Assembly (NCBI GenBank): GCA_916700875.1
Contig: CAKAKS010000060.1
Coordinates: 9,613,834 to 9,677,833, forward strand
Direction of reading: 5' to 3'
Length of the DNA stretch: 64,000 bases
Source: Sebastes aleutianus
Taxonomy: Eukaryota; Chordata; Actinopteri; Perciformes; Sebastidae
Shown in pieces: positions 12,501 to 24,015 of this stretch. The notes below the pieces were generated by a model. It made no database searches. It saw only the letters and a list, made by a program, of their open reading frames with translations, and was not told the DNA's origin. The translations under genes and the position numbers were made by a program. Each line of letters begins with the position of its first letter. Within the stretch, counting starts at the first letter, position 1.

Positions 12501-15500
12501 ATGGGTCGTAAAACGCTGCCTGTACAAACAAACTATGGGGTGGTGTTTCTGTTCTGGATCATACAACCCCGTGAGCCAGCTGAGACTGTTTAGTTAAATA
12601 TTATAATTATTATCATAATAATAAGGAGTGAGGATTACCTTGGAGGAGGAGAGGACGATGCTTCTGACCAGCTGAGGTTGTGTGAAGACCTGAATCTCCT
12701 CAATAACACGAGCACCCCCATCCAACAAAACCACTTTGTGGAGGAATCCAGACTCTGGACATCACAGAGAGATGATGAACACTTTTAAATACAGAATATG
12801 AATTTCCATGTGACAGCATCAAAATAAATGAAGTTTAGTACGTCATCTCACCTGTAAGAAGGAAGAGGACAGTATACTGTTTGCCATCGGCGGCCTGCGT
12901 CCTCATCGCAGTCACGTGACTGTACTGCTGCCCTGAAGAAACAACGATGGGACTGCCTCCGACGCTGTCGCTGGTCAGGAAACTCTTCTTCACCTGCGCT
13001 AATTCAGAATCTGTAGCGCTGTCCAGTCCACACTGTCAGGAGAGTCACACAGTTAAATCTACAGTTAAATCAGTATTTTCAATAAAACAGGCCCAGAGTT
13101 CAAATTACTGAAAACAGAACTGGGCCCAGAATCGACCCCTGAGGGACGCCGTTTCCCTTCCTTGTATAGTCACACTTTTTAAACGTTTTTTTTTAACACT
13201 TTACTTTATCTGATCCGTGGTGTTAGGGTGTACATCACATACATTTTGGATTTTATGTAAAAACATTGTGTTTTAGTGATATTTTAATGTGAAATGAGTC
13301 ATTTAAGAATTTCAAAGGTTCCAGTATTTAATGTGAATGTGTCACCTCAGTGTTAAAGAACATGTAAGTTGTTTATGTCGGGTTGCAGTCTTAATTTTGA
13401 TGTGTATTTAGCTGAAAACTGAGTCTGTCAAAGTTAACGCAATAATAACGTGTTAACACAAATTCGTTTTAACGCCACTAATTTCTTTAACTCATTAACG
13501 CAACTGATATTTTGGAGGTTGTAGCTCAGTTTTAAAGCTAGAGTGAAGATACTGGTATCATATGAAACTTGATGAATCTAAGGCAAAAAGGTTTTGTGTT
13601 TGGATTTATGTGACGGTGACCTCCTCACCTGCCCCAGGTAGGAGAGTTTTCCCACTATCGGACTCCACTGGTGGGTCTGCATGTCAAAGGTCCGGTAGCT
13701 CCCGGTGAATGCCGCCCTAACGTCCTTCAACGAAAAGACGCACACGGCCGATTCTGGACCCGAAGACCTGAACCAGACCACAGATAATACTCATGTTATT
13801 ATCGAGAGGACTGCTGATCTCTGATTTGTTCCCCTGCCATGTCCTAAAAAAAGATATAATAGAGGGTCTTTATGGCTCCAAGCTATAGACCAGACAACAT
13901 GGCTTTATGGCTCCAAGCCATAGACCAGACCAGCATGGCTTTATGGCTCTATGGCTCCAAGCTATAGACCAGACCAGCATGGCTTTATGGCTCCAAGCTA
14001 TAGACCAGACCAGCACGACTTTATGGCTCTAAGCTATAGACCAGACCAGCATGGCTTTATGGCTCCAAGCTATAGACCAGACCAGCATGGCTTTATGGCT
14101 CCAAGCTATGGACCAGACCAGCATGGCTTTATGGCTCCAAGCTATGGACCAGACCAGCATGGCTTTATGGCTCCAAGCTATAGACCAGACCAGCATGGCT
14201 TTATGGCTCCAAGCTATAGACCATTGGATTACATTGAAGTCTATGAGATCTTCTGTTTTCTTTCCCCCAAAAGGGGGCGTGGCCTTGACTTTTAGTGAAG
14301 TACCGGTATGTGCCGTTTGTCTGATGTGTGATTGGCTTTAGGTTTTAACCAGATGGAGGTTTGGCTTCGTACCACTGAGAGGTAAAGACGCCGTAGAACA
14401 GCGTGTCGGAGGCGTTGCCGCCCTCTCCTGGCAGAAGGGTGAACACGTCCTGGAGAACGTTGAAGGGAAGCTGTTTAGGGAACTGACAGAGCAGAGGAGC
14501 TTTGGCGAAGGACGTCCACTTGTTCTGCAGCGTCCTCTGTCCTCCGACGTCATCCTGGGAACACAGGGACAACAAGTGTTATTACCTTCGCTATAGAATA
14601 TATGATCACATTCTGTACACACACTACTGTTGAAAATCATCATCATCTGTGTTCACTGTCACCTTGCACACTTGAGCCACTCGGGCGATTCGCAAATCGT
14701 CTACATAGCTGAACTCTGTCCCGATTTCGCTGAAGAAGAAGTAGAGTTTCCTGTCTGACGGGTCCGACGCCGAGCTGACAAATGTGGGCTCTGAAATACA
14801 GGAAGTGATGATAGAGGAGGAAATGTGCCATGTGGTCTGAATGAGGAGATCTGAGAGCTGAGATATGATGACCAGCTTCAGTAACTTAACATGTATCTAT
14901 AAAGAAACGTGTAAAAAAAAAAAGATTTATTCCATTTGTAGATAATGGAGTCAAACATGAGAGGGACTTCTTGACATTTAGAGGGATTTTTATTTGACAC
15001 AAAGAGGAAATGAATCATTGGGGACAGAAAGTAGGAAGTATAGCCTGTTGTTGCTTTTTGAAACCTCACTGCGCTGTGGTCTGGTTCAAAGTATGTGAGG
15101 TGATTCAGATGTATATGAAATATGTTTGTTTGTTTTTTATGGTTTTTAATATCAGCATTTTAGGAAGGTCAGAGACCAACAGGAGAATTATAGACTTTTG
15201 TCCAAAGCAACATACATCTAGGAATTCATCAATTTGTTATCATCTTTTATGTAAAGATTGTGGTTTCCACTGGTGGAATGTAACTAAGTACATTTACTCA
15301 AGTACTGTGCTAAAGTACAATCTTAAGGTACTTGTACTTAACTTGAGTCTTTCTACTTCTTCCAAAACTGCATGTGATTATCATAAAGTGGGCATGTCTG
15401 TAAAGGGGAGACTCGTGGGTACCCATAGAACCCATTTTCATTCACTGATCTTGAGGTCAGATGTCAAGGGACCCCTTTGAAAATGGCCGTGACAGTTTTT

Positions 15501-18070
15501 CCACACCAAGATTTAGTGTAAGTTTGGAGCGTTATTTAACCTCCTTCATGACAAGTTAATATGACATGGTTGGTACCAATGGATTCATTAGGTTTTTCTA
15601 GTTTCATATGATACCAGTATCTTCTCTTTAAACATTATACTCCTCTGTCCCCAGAGTGAGAAAGAAGTCAGCAGGCCAAAGGGCCTTTTCTTATCGAGCC
15701 TTCTTCCTCTGGAATAACCTCCCTATGGACATCAGACAATCTGATTCTGTGGAGGCCTTTAAATCCAAACTCAATACCCATCATTTTCTTTTAGATTTTC
15801 TAGTTTCATATGATGTCAGTTTCTTCACTCTAGCTTTAAAACTGAGCCGCTACAAACTAGAAATTGCAAGTTGCGTTAATGCATTAAAGAAATTAGTGGC
15901 GTTAAAACAAATTTGCGTAAAAGTTGCCTTGCTTTATACTTCCAGTTCCTGCAGCAATGTTTCTCTGTCTGCCACCTTTATGTCTTCTTCCTCTTTGTGA
16001 CTCACCACAACACTTTGTTCTCATGCTGGTTATTTCTGCTTATTCAGTCTGACCAGAAACACAAAGGATTCTGGGAAAGTGAATCACACAAGAAGCTGGA
16101 CTGATGGCTTAAACAATCAATAACTTTCTATGGACTGACTAATGAATTCTCTGATGAATGATCACTCACCCTCCAGTAAACTGAACGACGAGTCCTGGCT
16201 GACGTCTTGGCGGCCATCTTTGCTGAAGTGTCGAGAAATCTGTGGTTTGACTCCTCTGAAGTCGGTGGTTGTGGCGGTGAAGAGCTCGCCGTCTGCACGC
16301 CAGTAAACACAACAAGATGGTGTTGGTGCTTTAACTAAAGCTTTCGTTTGGTTACATAAAGCACCATTATTCTTGCTTGTTCAGCGTTTTTTATCATTAA
16401 TAAACTTGTGATCATCATGTGATGAGAGGGCGGACTGACCAACGGTGATGGCGGTGTTCCTCTGGACGGGGCTGAACGGACAGCGAGCTTTAGGTTTAGC
16501 ATCGTCATGTCGGACCATCGAGAAGCTTTCTGCGTCCTGAAGGAGACGAAACAACAAACTAACATGTCATTTTATTTCATAGTTTGTCCATCAATTATAT
16601 CAGTAATAATAAACTGTTAACAGCAACAAAAATACATATAGGTGTTAATCAATGGTGGAAATGTATTCAGATGCTTTACTGCAGTAAAAGTACCAATACA
16701 GTAGTGTGAAAATACTCCACTACAAGTAAGAGTTCTTACTATGGAGGACATAAGCTGCCCAAATCATAGATAAATATATAAATAAATGACTCAATAAATA
16801 AATATGTCATTAAATGCAGCAAATTAATATTAAAAATAAATGTAGCAACTAATTAATTGATGAAATGTGACATAAATTGATATTTCTGTTTTAATTTGTT
16901 TCTTAATTTATTTATCTTTGAATTAATTCCCTTATTTATTTACTTTTCTGTTTAATTTTCCCTTTAATTTATTTATGTATTTATTTTCGTTAATTCATTA
17001 TGAATGTATTTATTTATTTTGGCATTTATTTTTTTCTGTATTCTTTTCTTGCCAATGGCAGCGTGACCATCGGACACAATATAATAAATAAAGAGTGAAA
17101 TGCAAAAGGAAAATCGTGCAGAAATAAATAAATAAATAAATAAATGCATAAATAAGTAGATACATTTAAAAAAAAATAAAAAAAATAAAAATAAAAGGGA
17201 AAATTAAATAAATAATGGAATTTATACAAAGATAAATAAAGAGCCAAATGAAAACAAAAATATCAATTTCCGTCACATCTTATCAATTAATTAATGACTG
17301 CATTTATTTTTGATATTATTTTTGCTACATTTAATGACATTTTTTAATTTATTCATTTATTAATTTATTTTTGATATTGGCAGGTTCCGTCCTCCTTATT
17401 TCTTCATTCAAAATCCTGTTTAAGTAAAAACACAAATGTATTATCAGCAAAATGTACTTGAAGTATCAAAGTAAAAGTTCTTGTTTTGCCCGTGTGACTG
17501 ATATATTATTATACAGGACATTATTAAATATTTAATAAAGATGTATTGATGCATAATTAGCATTTTACTGTAAGTGTAGAGCTAATTTGAACTACTTTAT
17601 ATATATAGTATATAGTATAGCGTATATAGTATGTAAGGGATAATACCCTTCGAGGTGTCCATTATCTGGAGGTTGCCTCTGTGAAGTCCATTAATTCCTG
17701 ATAATGGACCCCTCGAAGGGTATTATTCCTCTTATAACACGGTCACTTGCCAAAGAAAAGAAAAATTAAGACATCTGTTAAAAGTAGAATATTTCCCTCT
17801 GAGATGTAGTGGAGTAGAAGTTTAAAGATGCAGAAAATGGAAATACTCAAGTTAAGTACAGGCACATCAAAATTGTAGCCTACTTAAGTACAGTACCTGA
17901 GTAAATGTACTTTTCCACTCCTGGTGCTAATCAGCCAGAAGTATACATTATAAAGAAATTGACGTACGATGAAGGCATCATGGGGGCTGTAGGCGTAGCT
18001 GCCACACGCGTAGAGGTGGGTGGAGTTTATCAGCTGCAAAACACTCACAAAGTTTGGACAGTCGACCTGC

Positions 18071-18103
<33 letters not shown>

Positions 18104-21100
18104 TACAGGTGAAGACAACTGTGTGGCAGTTTTTTGTTGTAAAATTACGTATTAACTAGGGCTGTCAAATTTAGCGCGATAATAACGAGTTAACACAAAT
18201 TCGTTTTAACACCACTAATTTCTTTAACGCATTAACACAATCGATATTTCGGAAGTTGTAGCGGCTCAACTTTAAAGCTATAGTGAAGATACTGGTATCA
18301 TATGAAACTAGAAAACCTGATGAATCTAAGGCAAAAAGATGGGTTTTGAGTTTGGATTTAAAGGCCTCCACAGAATCAGACCGTCTGGTGTTTATAGGGA
18401 GGTTATTCCAGAGGAAGGGGGCTTGATAAGAAAAGGCTTTTTCATTTTAGGGACAGAGAAATTTACAGTATGGTTTAAGGAGAAGATACTGGTATCATAT
18501 GAAACTAGAAAACCTAATGAATCCATTGGTACCAACCATGTCCTACTAGCTTTTCGTGAAGGAGGTTAAATAACGCTCCAAACTTAAGCTCAATTTTGGC
18601 CAGGAAAAACTGTCCATTTTCAAAATGACCTCTGACCTCCAGATATGTGAATGAAAATGGGTTCTATGGGTACCCACGAGTCTCAGCAGGGCAGGTTGTT
18701 CAAGCAGCCCAACTGTTCACGTCGTCATTTGAAGCATAGTGAGACCTTTTGGCTCATAACAACAACAACATTTAGCTTAGCATGATGAAAACATTCCCAC
18801 CAGACGATCTAAAACTCATTTAATAAATCAATGAGGATGGAGGTATGTTCATAATTACCGTTGCGTTCTTCCCTTTATCTTGACAGTCGTTTATTTCACT
18901 CTTGGATGGACGCCAATCCACCTTGACGAGAGACAGACAGACAGATTTAATAGAGGACATTATATCTACATAACTCAGTCTAAATCAAAGCATCATGGGA
19001 GTTTAAGTAGATCGACTCTAGCTCACCTTCTTCTTCAGTTTGATGACATCACTCTGACTGACGTCCAATGAGAGGACGGCGTCCTGCGCCCCTACGTACA
19101 GGGTGGATCCATTGTCGCTTAGCAACAACGTGGTTGTGTTGTGGACGTCGGGGAGGCTGAAGAAGACCAGAGGTCTGTCTGCAGAGTCTGGACACAAACA
19201 CAACAGTTAACAACACATTCTGGTCAGCAGGGATATGGAGGACGGAACCTGCCAAAATCAAAAATAAATAAATAAATGACTCGATAAAAAAATAAATATG
19301 ACATTAAAAGTAGCAAAAATAATATTAAAAATAAATGTAGCCATTAATTAAACGCCATTAAATGTTAATGCTGTAACTGTTAATGACAAATAAAGACTTG
19401 AACCACTTTAGCACTGAGATCTAATAAAAGTGAGTCAGTGGTCTGAAGAACCCCCCGCCTTCCCACAATGCACCGTGTGTGGAAAAAGACGGTTATTCAT
19501 GCTGTGTGGTTCTTCTCGCCTCTGAGTTCACATCAGTGATCTGGTTATAAGTATAAACCAGACTATAACAGGAGGTGAGAGAGCAGAGAGATAAATAACA
19601 ACACCAAGAACACATCGCCTGCTTCAGCAGTCAGCTGACCGGCACCACTTCCTGTTTCTGAGGCTGAGGCCGACTAAGTGGGTTCAGGTTTTGAGAGGAT
19701 GTGGTTCAGAGCTGCAGAGACATTCGTCGTCTGTTTCTGATCACAGAATCTGAGGTAAGAGTTTTAAAATAGGAACAATAGAAATATACGACGTCTCACA
19801 GCAGACAGTTTCATCTCGTTCACACGATCTGCAGAGAGGATTCTGTTTACGAGACTTTTGGATTACAATGAGATTTTTAATAAATAATCATTAGTAATGT
19901 GGATATAATGACAAAGTGGATAAAGGCAAACAATAGAACAGCTAGAACAATCTGGTAGGTTCAGGAAATGACATCATTTTACTGTGATGCAGCCTTTAAA
20001 ACCAGGAAAAGACAATACTTATGCCATTTTACGATATCTAGTCTCATATCACAATATCAATATAATATTGATATATTTCCCGGCTCTATGTTCATAAACT
20101 CGGAAAAAAAAGTTGGTGTTATCCACTGTCTCATCTAGAAAACATTTTAGGCCAGGATAAAAATGTAAATTTTTTCCTTTGGTTCATCACAATTTACTCA
20201 GGAATAGTAACAGTCACAATGTCACTCTGTTATGTTCTCTGAGGTCTTACCTATCCATAGAGACCAAGATCATGCATATAGACCTGGTAGTTGTGGAGCT
20301 ATTCTTGATCTATTTTGGGTATGTCTGTCTAGGAGAACCACACCTTCCAGCACCCTAGAGGGCTTAAGAGGTTCATCAATTAGTCCATTCTGGGCGGCAG
20401 GTTACACACAAAGTAATTGCTTTTGCACATTAATTATATAAACTCGGAAAAAAAAGTTTGGAAACTTGTGTTTGGTGGATTATTTCTCTGTTGTTACAAT
20501 GCTAATGGGCATTGTATTTTACATCGTTGGAAAGCCTGTTTATTTACCTTCACAATGATATCCAACTTATAAGGATCATGCATCTGTGGGATGAGCAGCA
20601 CAGCTGATTATGTGGGTAGCGCCCAAGAAAAATTCTCCAAAATGCTCTGCCAATGGTAAACAGTATATTCTCCTGTTGGTATTGACTCTTGTTTTGAGTT
20701 GTTTGGACATTTTTCTGACTTTTTTTTTTTTTAGCATTTTTCGGATTATTTCGAACATTTTAAAACATTTTAAAACATTTGGATACCAAATGGCCAAATG
20801 GGTTTTCTACCTCTTGGGAATCTGGCTATAAAATACTACTGATATCCACTACTAACTCTCCTATTGCCAATTTCAACACAGATTTGTGTCGCATTATCAG
20901 GGAAAAAATAAGGTGTGTCCCCTCAGGTCTATTAGCGCCACGCTTTCTCGATTCTCATCCCTCGTCACGACATCCGAACTGATAACCAGAAATCATCAGT
21001 CTCAGTTTGAGTGGTTGGAGTTACTTCTCTTTACCAGTCTCACCACAGCTGTGAATGAACGTCTGTTACCACAGTAACGCTGACGCAGACTGGTAGTTGC

Positions 21101-23477
21101 GATGGCAGTGATGGTAAAATGTTATAATGTGGAATTTCCACTTAAGGCAGCTCATGTAAATGAAAGTGTTGCAGTGAGAGAAGCTGTAATGGAGTAATAT
21201 ATGGAGGACGACGACCTCTGAGCTCAGTTTCATATTACAGGACGGTTTACAGTCAGTGTGTCACATTTCAAGCTCCACTAATCAACATTTTCTATTAACA
21301 ATGGATGGAAGTACTGCACTTAAGTACCATTTTGAGGTACTTTATACTTCTACTACTCTAAGACCAAAATATTCATTTATTTAACATAATTTAACAAAAT
21401 AACATCATTCTGACCAAAATATTTAATATAATTTAACAAAATAATCATTCGAACATTCGTCAGATGGACAAAAACTGAGCAACTTTCATGAAGTCCAGGT
21501 TCAATCAAAGCTCTGATCACAGCTGAGTATCTGTAATTTCCTCTCTGAGATAATGCATCTGTAACACACACACTCTCCCCTCTCTGGGTGTCAGACAGGA
21601 AACGTGTGGCATCACATCAGAGCTGTTGGTTCCTGTGACATGATGTCCAACACCTCATCATGTCTGTACATTAATGTATGTTATTTATATTTATTTAACA
21701 TTGATGCTACATGTCAGGGTGCAATCTGAGTCAGTGATCAGCTGATCCACTTCCTCCGAGGTTATGACGCCAGATGTGAAGCAACTATAATTATGAATTT
21801 CATCACAGTAACTGACTTGTCAAAACTCTAATGCAATATATCCCTAATTCTATTTTTACTAGTCCGATTCAAACTACTTTTGCCATTCATGTGTATGGGG
21901 TTTCTCATTACAGATATCTACATTTCAGTTGCGGATATTCATTATTCACATTGCGGATATCCAGAACTGAATTATGACTAGTTGTACTTCCAGTTTCAGA
22001 TATCTACAATTTAATTCTGACTCGTCAGAATTCCAGTTCAAGATATCTTTAATTCCCCTCAACTGAAGATATCTACATTGTCCTTTTTAGATATCTAAAA
22101 TTAAATGTTGACTAGTCAGAATGACATTGTAGATATCTCTAACTGGAGTTACGGATAGTCTAAATGTAATAACAGATCTCTAGAACCAGAGTTCTGACTA
22201 GGTGAAATGACGTTGATGTTGCAAGTCAGCAAAAGCTTCTGCTAACACTGTTCAGATGCTTTGTTGGGCCGATATCCAATGAGAAGCCTTGATGAGCAAC
22301 GTCATGACAACAACTCTGACTAGCCATAACGAGGTTAAAGATATCTGTAACTGTTATTTAGGATAGTCTGAACTGAATTATAGATATCTATAACTGTCGT
22401 TTTGACTAGTCAGAATGACGATATAGACATCTGGAATAAGAATTCTGACTAGTCACAATGCAGTTGTAGATATCTCTGTTAATTCAGGATAGTCAAGCTT
22501 AGCTATTAAATGTTAAAACGGCTTGCCATATGTATCTTTAAGTGTTTTACTTAGTTTCCTTACTTATTTTAAGCCCAACCATTACATTTTCCCTTACCCT
22601 AACTAAGTGGTTTTCTTGCCTAAACCTAACTGCAGGCGTTTGCGTGGCGTACAAACGACATGTGAAAACGTTCAAATGCGTCCTCATGACACGTGGAAAG
22701 TCTGTGTAATGTCGTGGTATCTATACGCCTTCATGTGAGACCTGGTTGAATGAAAACATAAATTCACTTGTTCCAGCTCATCAAATGTGATATTCTCCAT
22801 TCTTTCTCATAATAAACTGAATATATTTGGATTTTGGACAAAACAAAACATCTGAAGACGTCACAATGAACCCTGGGAAACTATTTTCAGACATTTTATG
22901 GACAAGGCGATTCTCGATAATGGCCTTAAAACATTTGAAAAAGTAAAATATTAATAGTAACAATAATATAACTGATAAATTAACTGATGAAAAAAGTAAA
23001 AATATTAAGTTAACAATGTGATTCATCTATTATTATTATGTTCTGTGATGTTCTGTTTTAGCAGTATTACCATATTTGTTTTACTCTATCTGCTTTTATT
23101 GTCTGATGTTCTGTTTTAACAGTTACCATAGCTTTTACTTTATTTATCTGCTTTTATTGTCTTGTGAAGCACTTTGTAACATCTGTTTTGAGAAGTGCTA
23201 TATAAATAAATGTATTATTATTATTATTATTATTCATAAAAGCACAGACTAAAACATTTAATCAATACCACTATGACAAATATGTTTTAAAGTAAAAAAA
23301 GAGACGGATTTATGTTGCCAGTGACTCTAATCAGATTATTAGCGATAGGAACTAATTGATGATCGATTAGAAATGTTTGATGGACTTACTGAGGAGGAAG
23401 GAGGTTCGTGGAGGAGGCAGCGAGCCGGCAGAGCTCAGCAGGACGAGGAAGACGAGGAGGAGGACTGATGGAACCAT
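9559..23477 (-). CDS. Class 4 semaphorin (Sema4A/Sema4E-like), single-pass membrane protein, 14 coding exons
   Basis: Exons: 23477-23390, 19187-19027, 18921-18859, 18066-17968, 16536-16440, 16292-16170, 14790-14663, 14554-14373, 13767-13629, 13032-12852, 12754-12639, 11732-11569, 10557-10487, 10394-9559. They total 2448 nt (815 aa) with every phase consistent. A signal peptide (1-18, LLLVFLVLLSSAG) is followed by a Sema domain to about 460 containing VDWRPSKSEINDC, YACGSYAYSP and YGVFTSQW. A PSI module starts near C478 (CSIYRSCSQCILARDPLCGW). An Ig-like domain has C576, W587 and C622. A stalk, a TM (about 748-769) and a 44-residue tail ending KAVC follow. The domain order Sema-PSI-Ig-TM defines vertebrate class 4. 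Family role: a transmembrane guidance and immune ligand for plexins and others. A possible AATAAA on the minus strand lies about 130 nt past the stop (9425-9430). The location about 9 kb from ADAM15 fits the SEMA4A neighbourhood of human 1q22, but 4A versus fish 4E was not resolved. Confidence 0.9.
10632..10712 (+). repeat. Retroposon fragment (TATTTGTATAGCCC type)
   Basis: AATTCTATTTGTATAGCCC, then ATCACAAATCACAAATTTGC and CTCAGGGGGCTTTA form a common fish retroposon segment. It is about 80 bp, in semaphorin intron 12. Confidence 0.5.
11323..11455. mobile_element. Same MITE family, right-end fragment (copy C)
   Basis: ATCAATTAATTAATGACTAC leads to TTTTGGCAGGTTCCGTCC, the right terminus. It lies in semaphorin intron 12. 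Confidence 0.6.
11797..12373. mobile_element. Same MITE family, copy D (left end lost)
   Basis: A long run of AAATAAATA-type arm sequence ends in GGCAGGTTCCGTCCTCCA. It lies in semaphorin intron 11. Confidence 0.65.
13090..13155 (-). pseudogene. LINE reverse transcriptase fragment (GVPQGSILGP motif)
   Basis: The minus strand encodes GVPQGSILGPVLFSV, the conserved RT motif of non-LTR retrotransposons. The fragment is very short and ends at a stop. It lies in semaphorin intron 9. Confidence 0.65.
13432..13612. mobile_element. AGGGCTGT-type MITE fragment abutting semaphorin exon 9
   Basis: TTAACGCAATAATAACGTG through CATATGAAACTTGATGAATC and into GGCAAAAAGGTTTTGTGTT: the MITE end plus the start of the same L2 piece seen at 18155-18690. 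It ends within about 15 bp of the exon 9 splice donor (13623-13628). Confidence 0.55.
13868..14222. repeat. 36-bp minisatellite, about 10 copies, semaphorin intron 8
   Basis: The unit contains ATGGCTTTATGGCTCCAAGC followed by TATAGACCAGACCAGC and is nearly perfect. Because 36 is a multiple of three, it leaves open but meaningless frames on the plus strand. Confidence 0.95.
15363..15925. mobile_element. AGGGCTGT-type MITE fragment carrying an L2 insertion
   Basis: MITE sequence (15363-15640) is interrupted by an L2-type LINE fragment (about 15640-15795) and then resumes (15800-15920). The MITE stretch CTAGTTTCATATGAT is present on both sides of the LINE piece, like a target duplication. It lies in semaphorin intron 6. 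Confidence 0.65.
15640..15800 (+). pseudogene. L2-type LINE, ORF2 C-terminal fragment
   Basis: Plus-strand translation gives RAFSYRAFFLWNNLPMDIR then SVEAFKSKLNTHHF, the C-terminal end typical of L2/Rex-like reverse transcriptase proteins in fish. Only about 45 codons remain, embedded in a MITE. Confidence 0.7.
16742..17397. mobile_element. Same MITE family, copy E
   Basis: The left end TGGAGGACATAAGCTGCCC, AT-rich arms and right end GGCAGGTTCCGTCCTCC are present. The core differs from copies A and B. It lies in semaphorin intron 4. Confidence 0.7.
17636..17730. repeat. Near-perfect hairpin (30-bp arms, 35-bp loop), semaphorin intron 4
   Basis: The left arm (17636-17665, containing AATACCCTTCGAGG) and right arm (17701-17730, containing CCTCGAAGGGTATT) pair with two mismatches. 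Both arms are flanked by AT-rich sequence. It looks like a foldback MITE. Confidence 0.85.
18069..18105. repeat. (GACA)n at the semaphorin exon 4 acceptor
   Basis: On the transcribed strand this is a (CTGT)n tract ending in CTGCAG, so it forms the polypyrimidine region of the exon 4 splice acceptor. Confidence 0.92.
18155..18690. mobile_element. AGGGCTGT-type MITE fragment carrying the same L2 insertion
   Basis: Reverse orientation relative to 15363-15925, with the same junctions and the same repeated CATATGAAACTAGAAAACCT flank on each side of the LINE piece (about 18305 and 18500). It lies in semaphorin intron 3. Confidence 0.65.
18318..18470 (-). pseudogene. L2-type LINE, ORF2 C-terminal fragment (second copy)
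   Basis: Minus-strand translation gives LWNNLP and SVEAFKSKLKTHLF, matching the copy at 15640-15800 and embedded in the same MITE at the same place. Confidence 0.7.
19236..19350. mobile_element. Same MITE family, left-end fragment (copy F)
   Basis: TGGAGGACGGAACCTGCC is followed by arm sequence to about 19350, where it breaks off. It lies in semaphorin intron 1, about 50 bp upstream of exon 2. Confidence 0.65.
19855..20090. mobile_element. Truncated relative of the GGGCGATAT MITE
   Basis: Shares ordered motifs with 4790-5117 (AATAAATAATCA, AGGAAATGAC, AAACCAGGAA, TATCTAGTCTCATATCAC, CCCGGCTCTAT) but lacks the left end. Confidence 0.55.
20430..20720. mobile_element. Tc1 element terminal-arm fragment
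   Basis: The sequence from AAACTCGGAAAAAAAAGTTT through GCCAATGGTAAACAGTATAT and TGTTGGTATTGACTCTTG matches the reverse complement of the right arm of the element at 50923-52204, including bases just inside that arm. Only one end is present. It lies in semaphorin intron 1. Confidence 0.75.
21850..22500. repeat. Degenerate tandem of GATATC and GACTAGTC palindromes
   Basis: AGATATCT-type and GACTAGTCA-type palindromes alternate many times with AATGACATTGTA-like spacers (for example 22075-22150 and 22330-22470). No coding potential. It lies in semaphorin intron 1. Confidence 0.75.
23045..23232 (+). repeat. LINE (L2-like) 3' tail with (ATT)n
   Basis: TGTGAAGCACTTTGTAACAT, then GTGCTATATAAATAAATG and an ATT repeat (23211-23232) form the classic fish L2/CR1-like 3' end. 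A partial internal duplication (TTCTGTTTTA at 23051 and 23109) precedes it. It lies in semaphorin intron 1. Confidence 0.6.
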
Positions 23478-24015
23478 GATGGAGGAGCAGCTGATGGACA
23501 GATAACGATGAACATGTGTCCTCGGTGTTGATTCTCCAGCTCTGATCGTATCGATACTCAGCGCTGACAGAGTGAGACTGAAGAAACACTCAGCAGCAAT
23601 CACCACAGCTTCCTCTTTACTTAGGTCCGAGGTCAGAGGGGGCGGGTGGAGGAGGTGGAGGAGGACTGAAAGCCTCGCTAACAGCACCAATCACCACCAG
23701 TCTGCAGTCTGCAGTTTGATCTGACAATCAGAGACAGAAGACGGTTTCTCTGAGTGACTGATTTCTTTCTCTGAGACCTTTTATTTCCTGTATTCATCTC
23801 GTTTCACATACTCTACCACTCTGGTGTCATGTTTCTGATCTGAGAGCTGTCACTGACAGCAGGCGGAAGCTTCTAGTGTAGATATAATGATACTAGGGAT
23901 GCTCATTTTGAAACATTTTCTTAACCGATAACCGACCCTCATTAACCGATTATTAACCGACAAGATTTGTGCCTCGTACCAGCAGCAGGAGTATAACAGA
24001 TATTAGTTGATGGGA

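Noticed and set aside
13951..14341. 114-codon ORF with SYRPDQHGFMA repeats
   Set aside because: It lies entirely within the 36-bp minisatellite in a semaphorin intron, on the opposite strand to the gene.
15010..15480. 156-codon plus-strand ORF
   Set aside because: It runs through intron DNA and MITE sequence with no domain and no splice support.
23367..23690. 107-codon ORF starting at 23690 upstream of the semaphorin signal peptide
   Set aside because: The downstream Met at 23477 starts a clean signal peptide (VPSVLLLVFLVLLSSAG); the longer form would add a non-signal extension, so 23477 was chosen.
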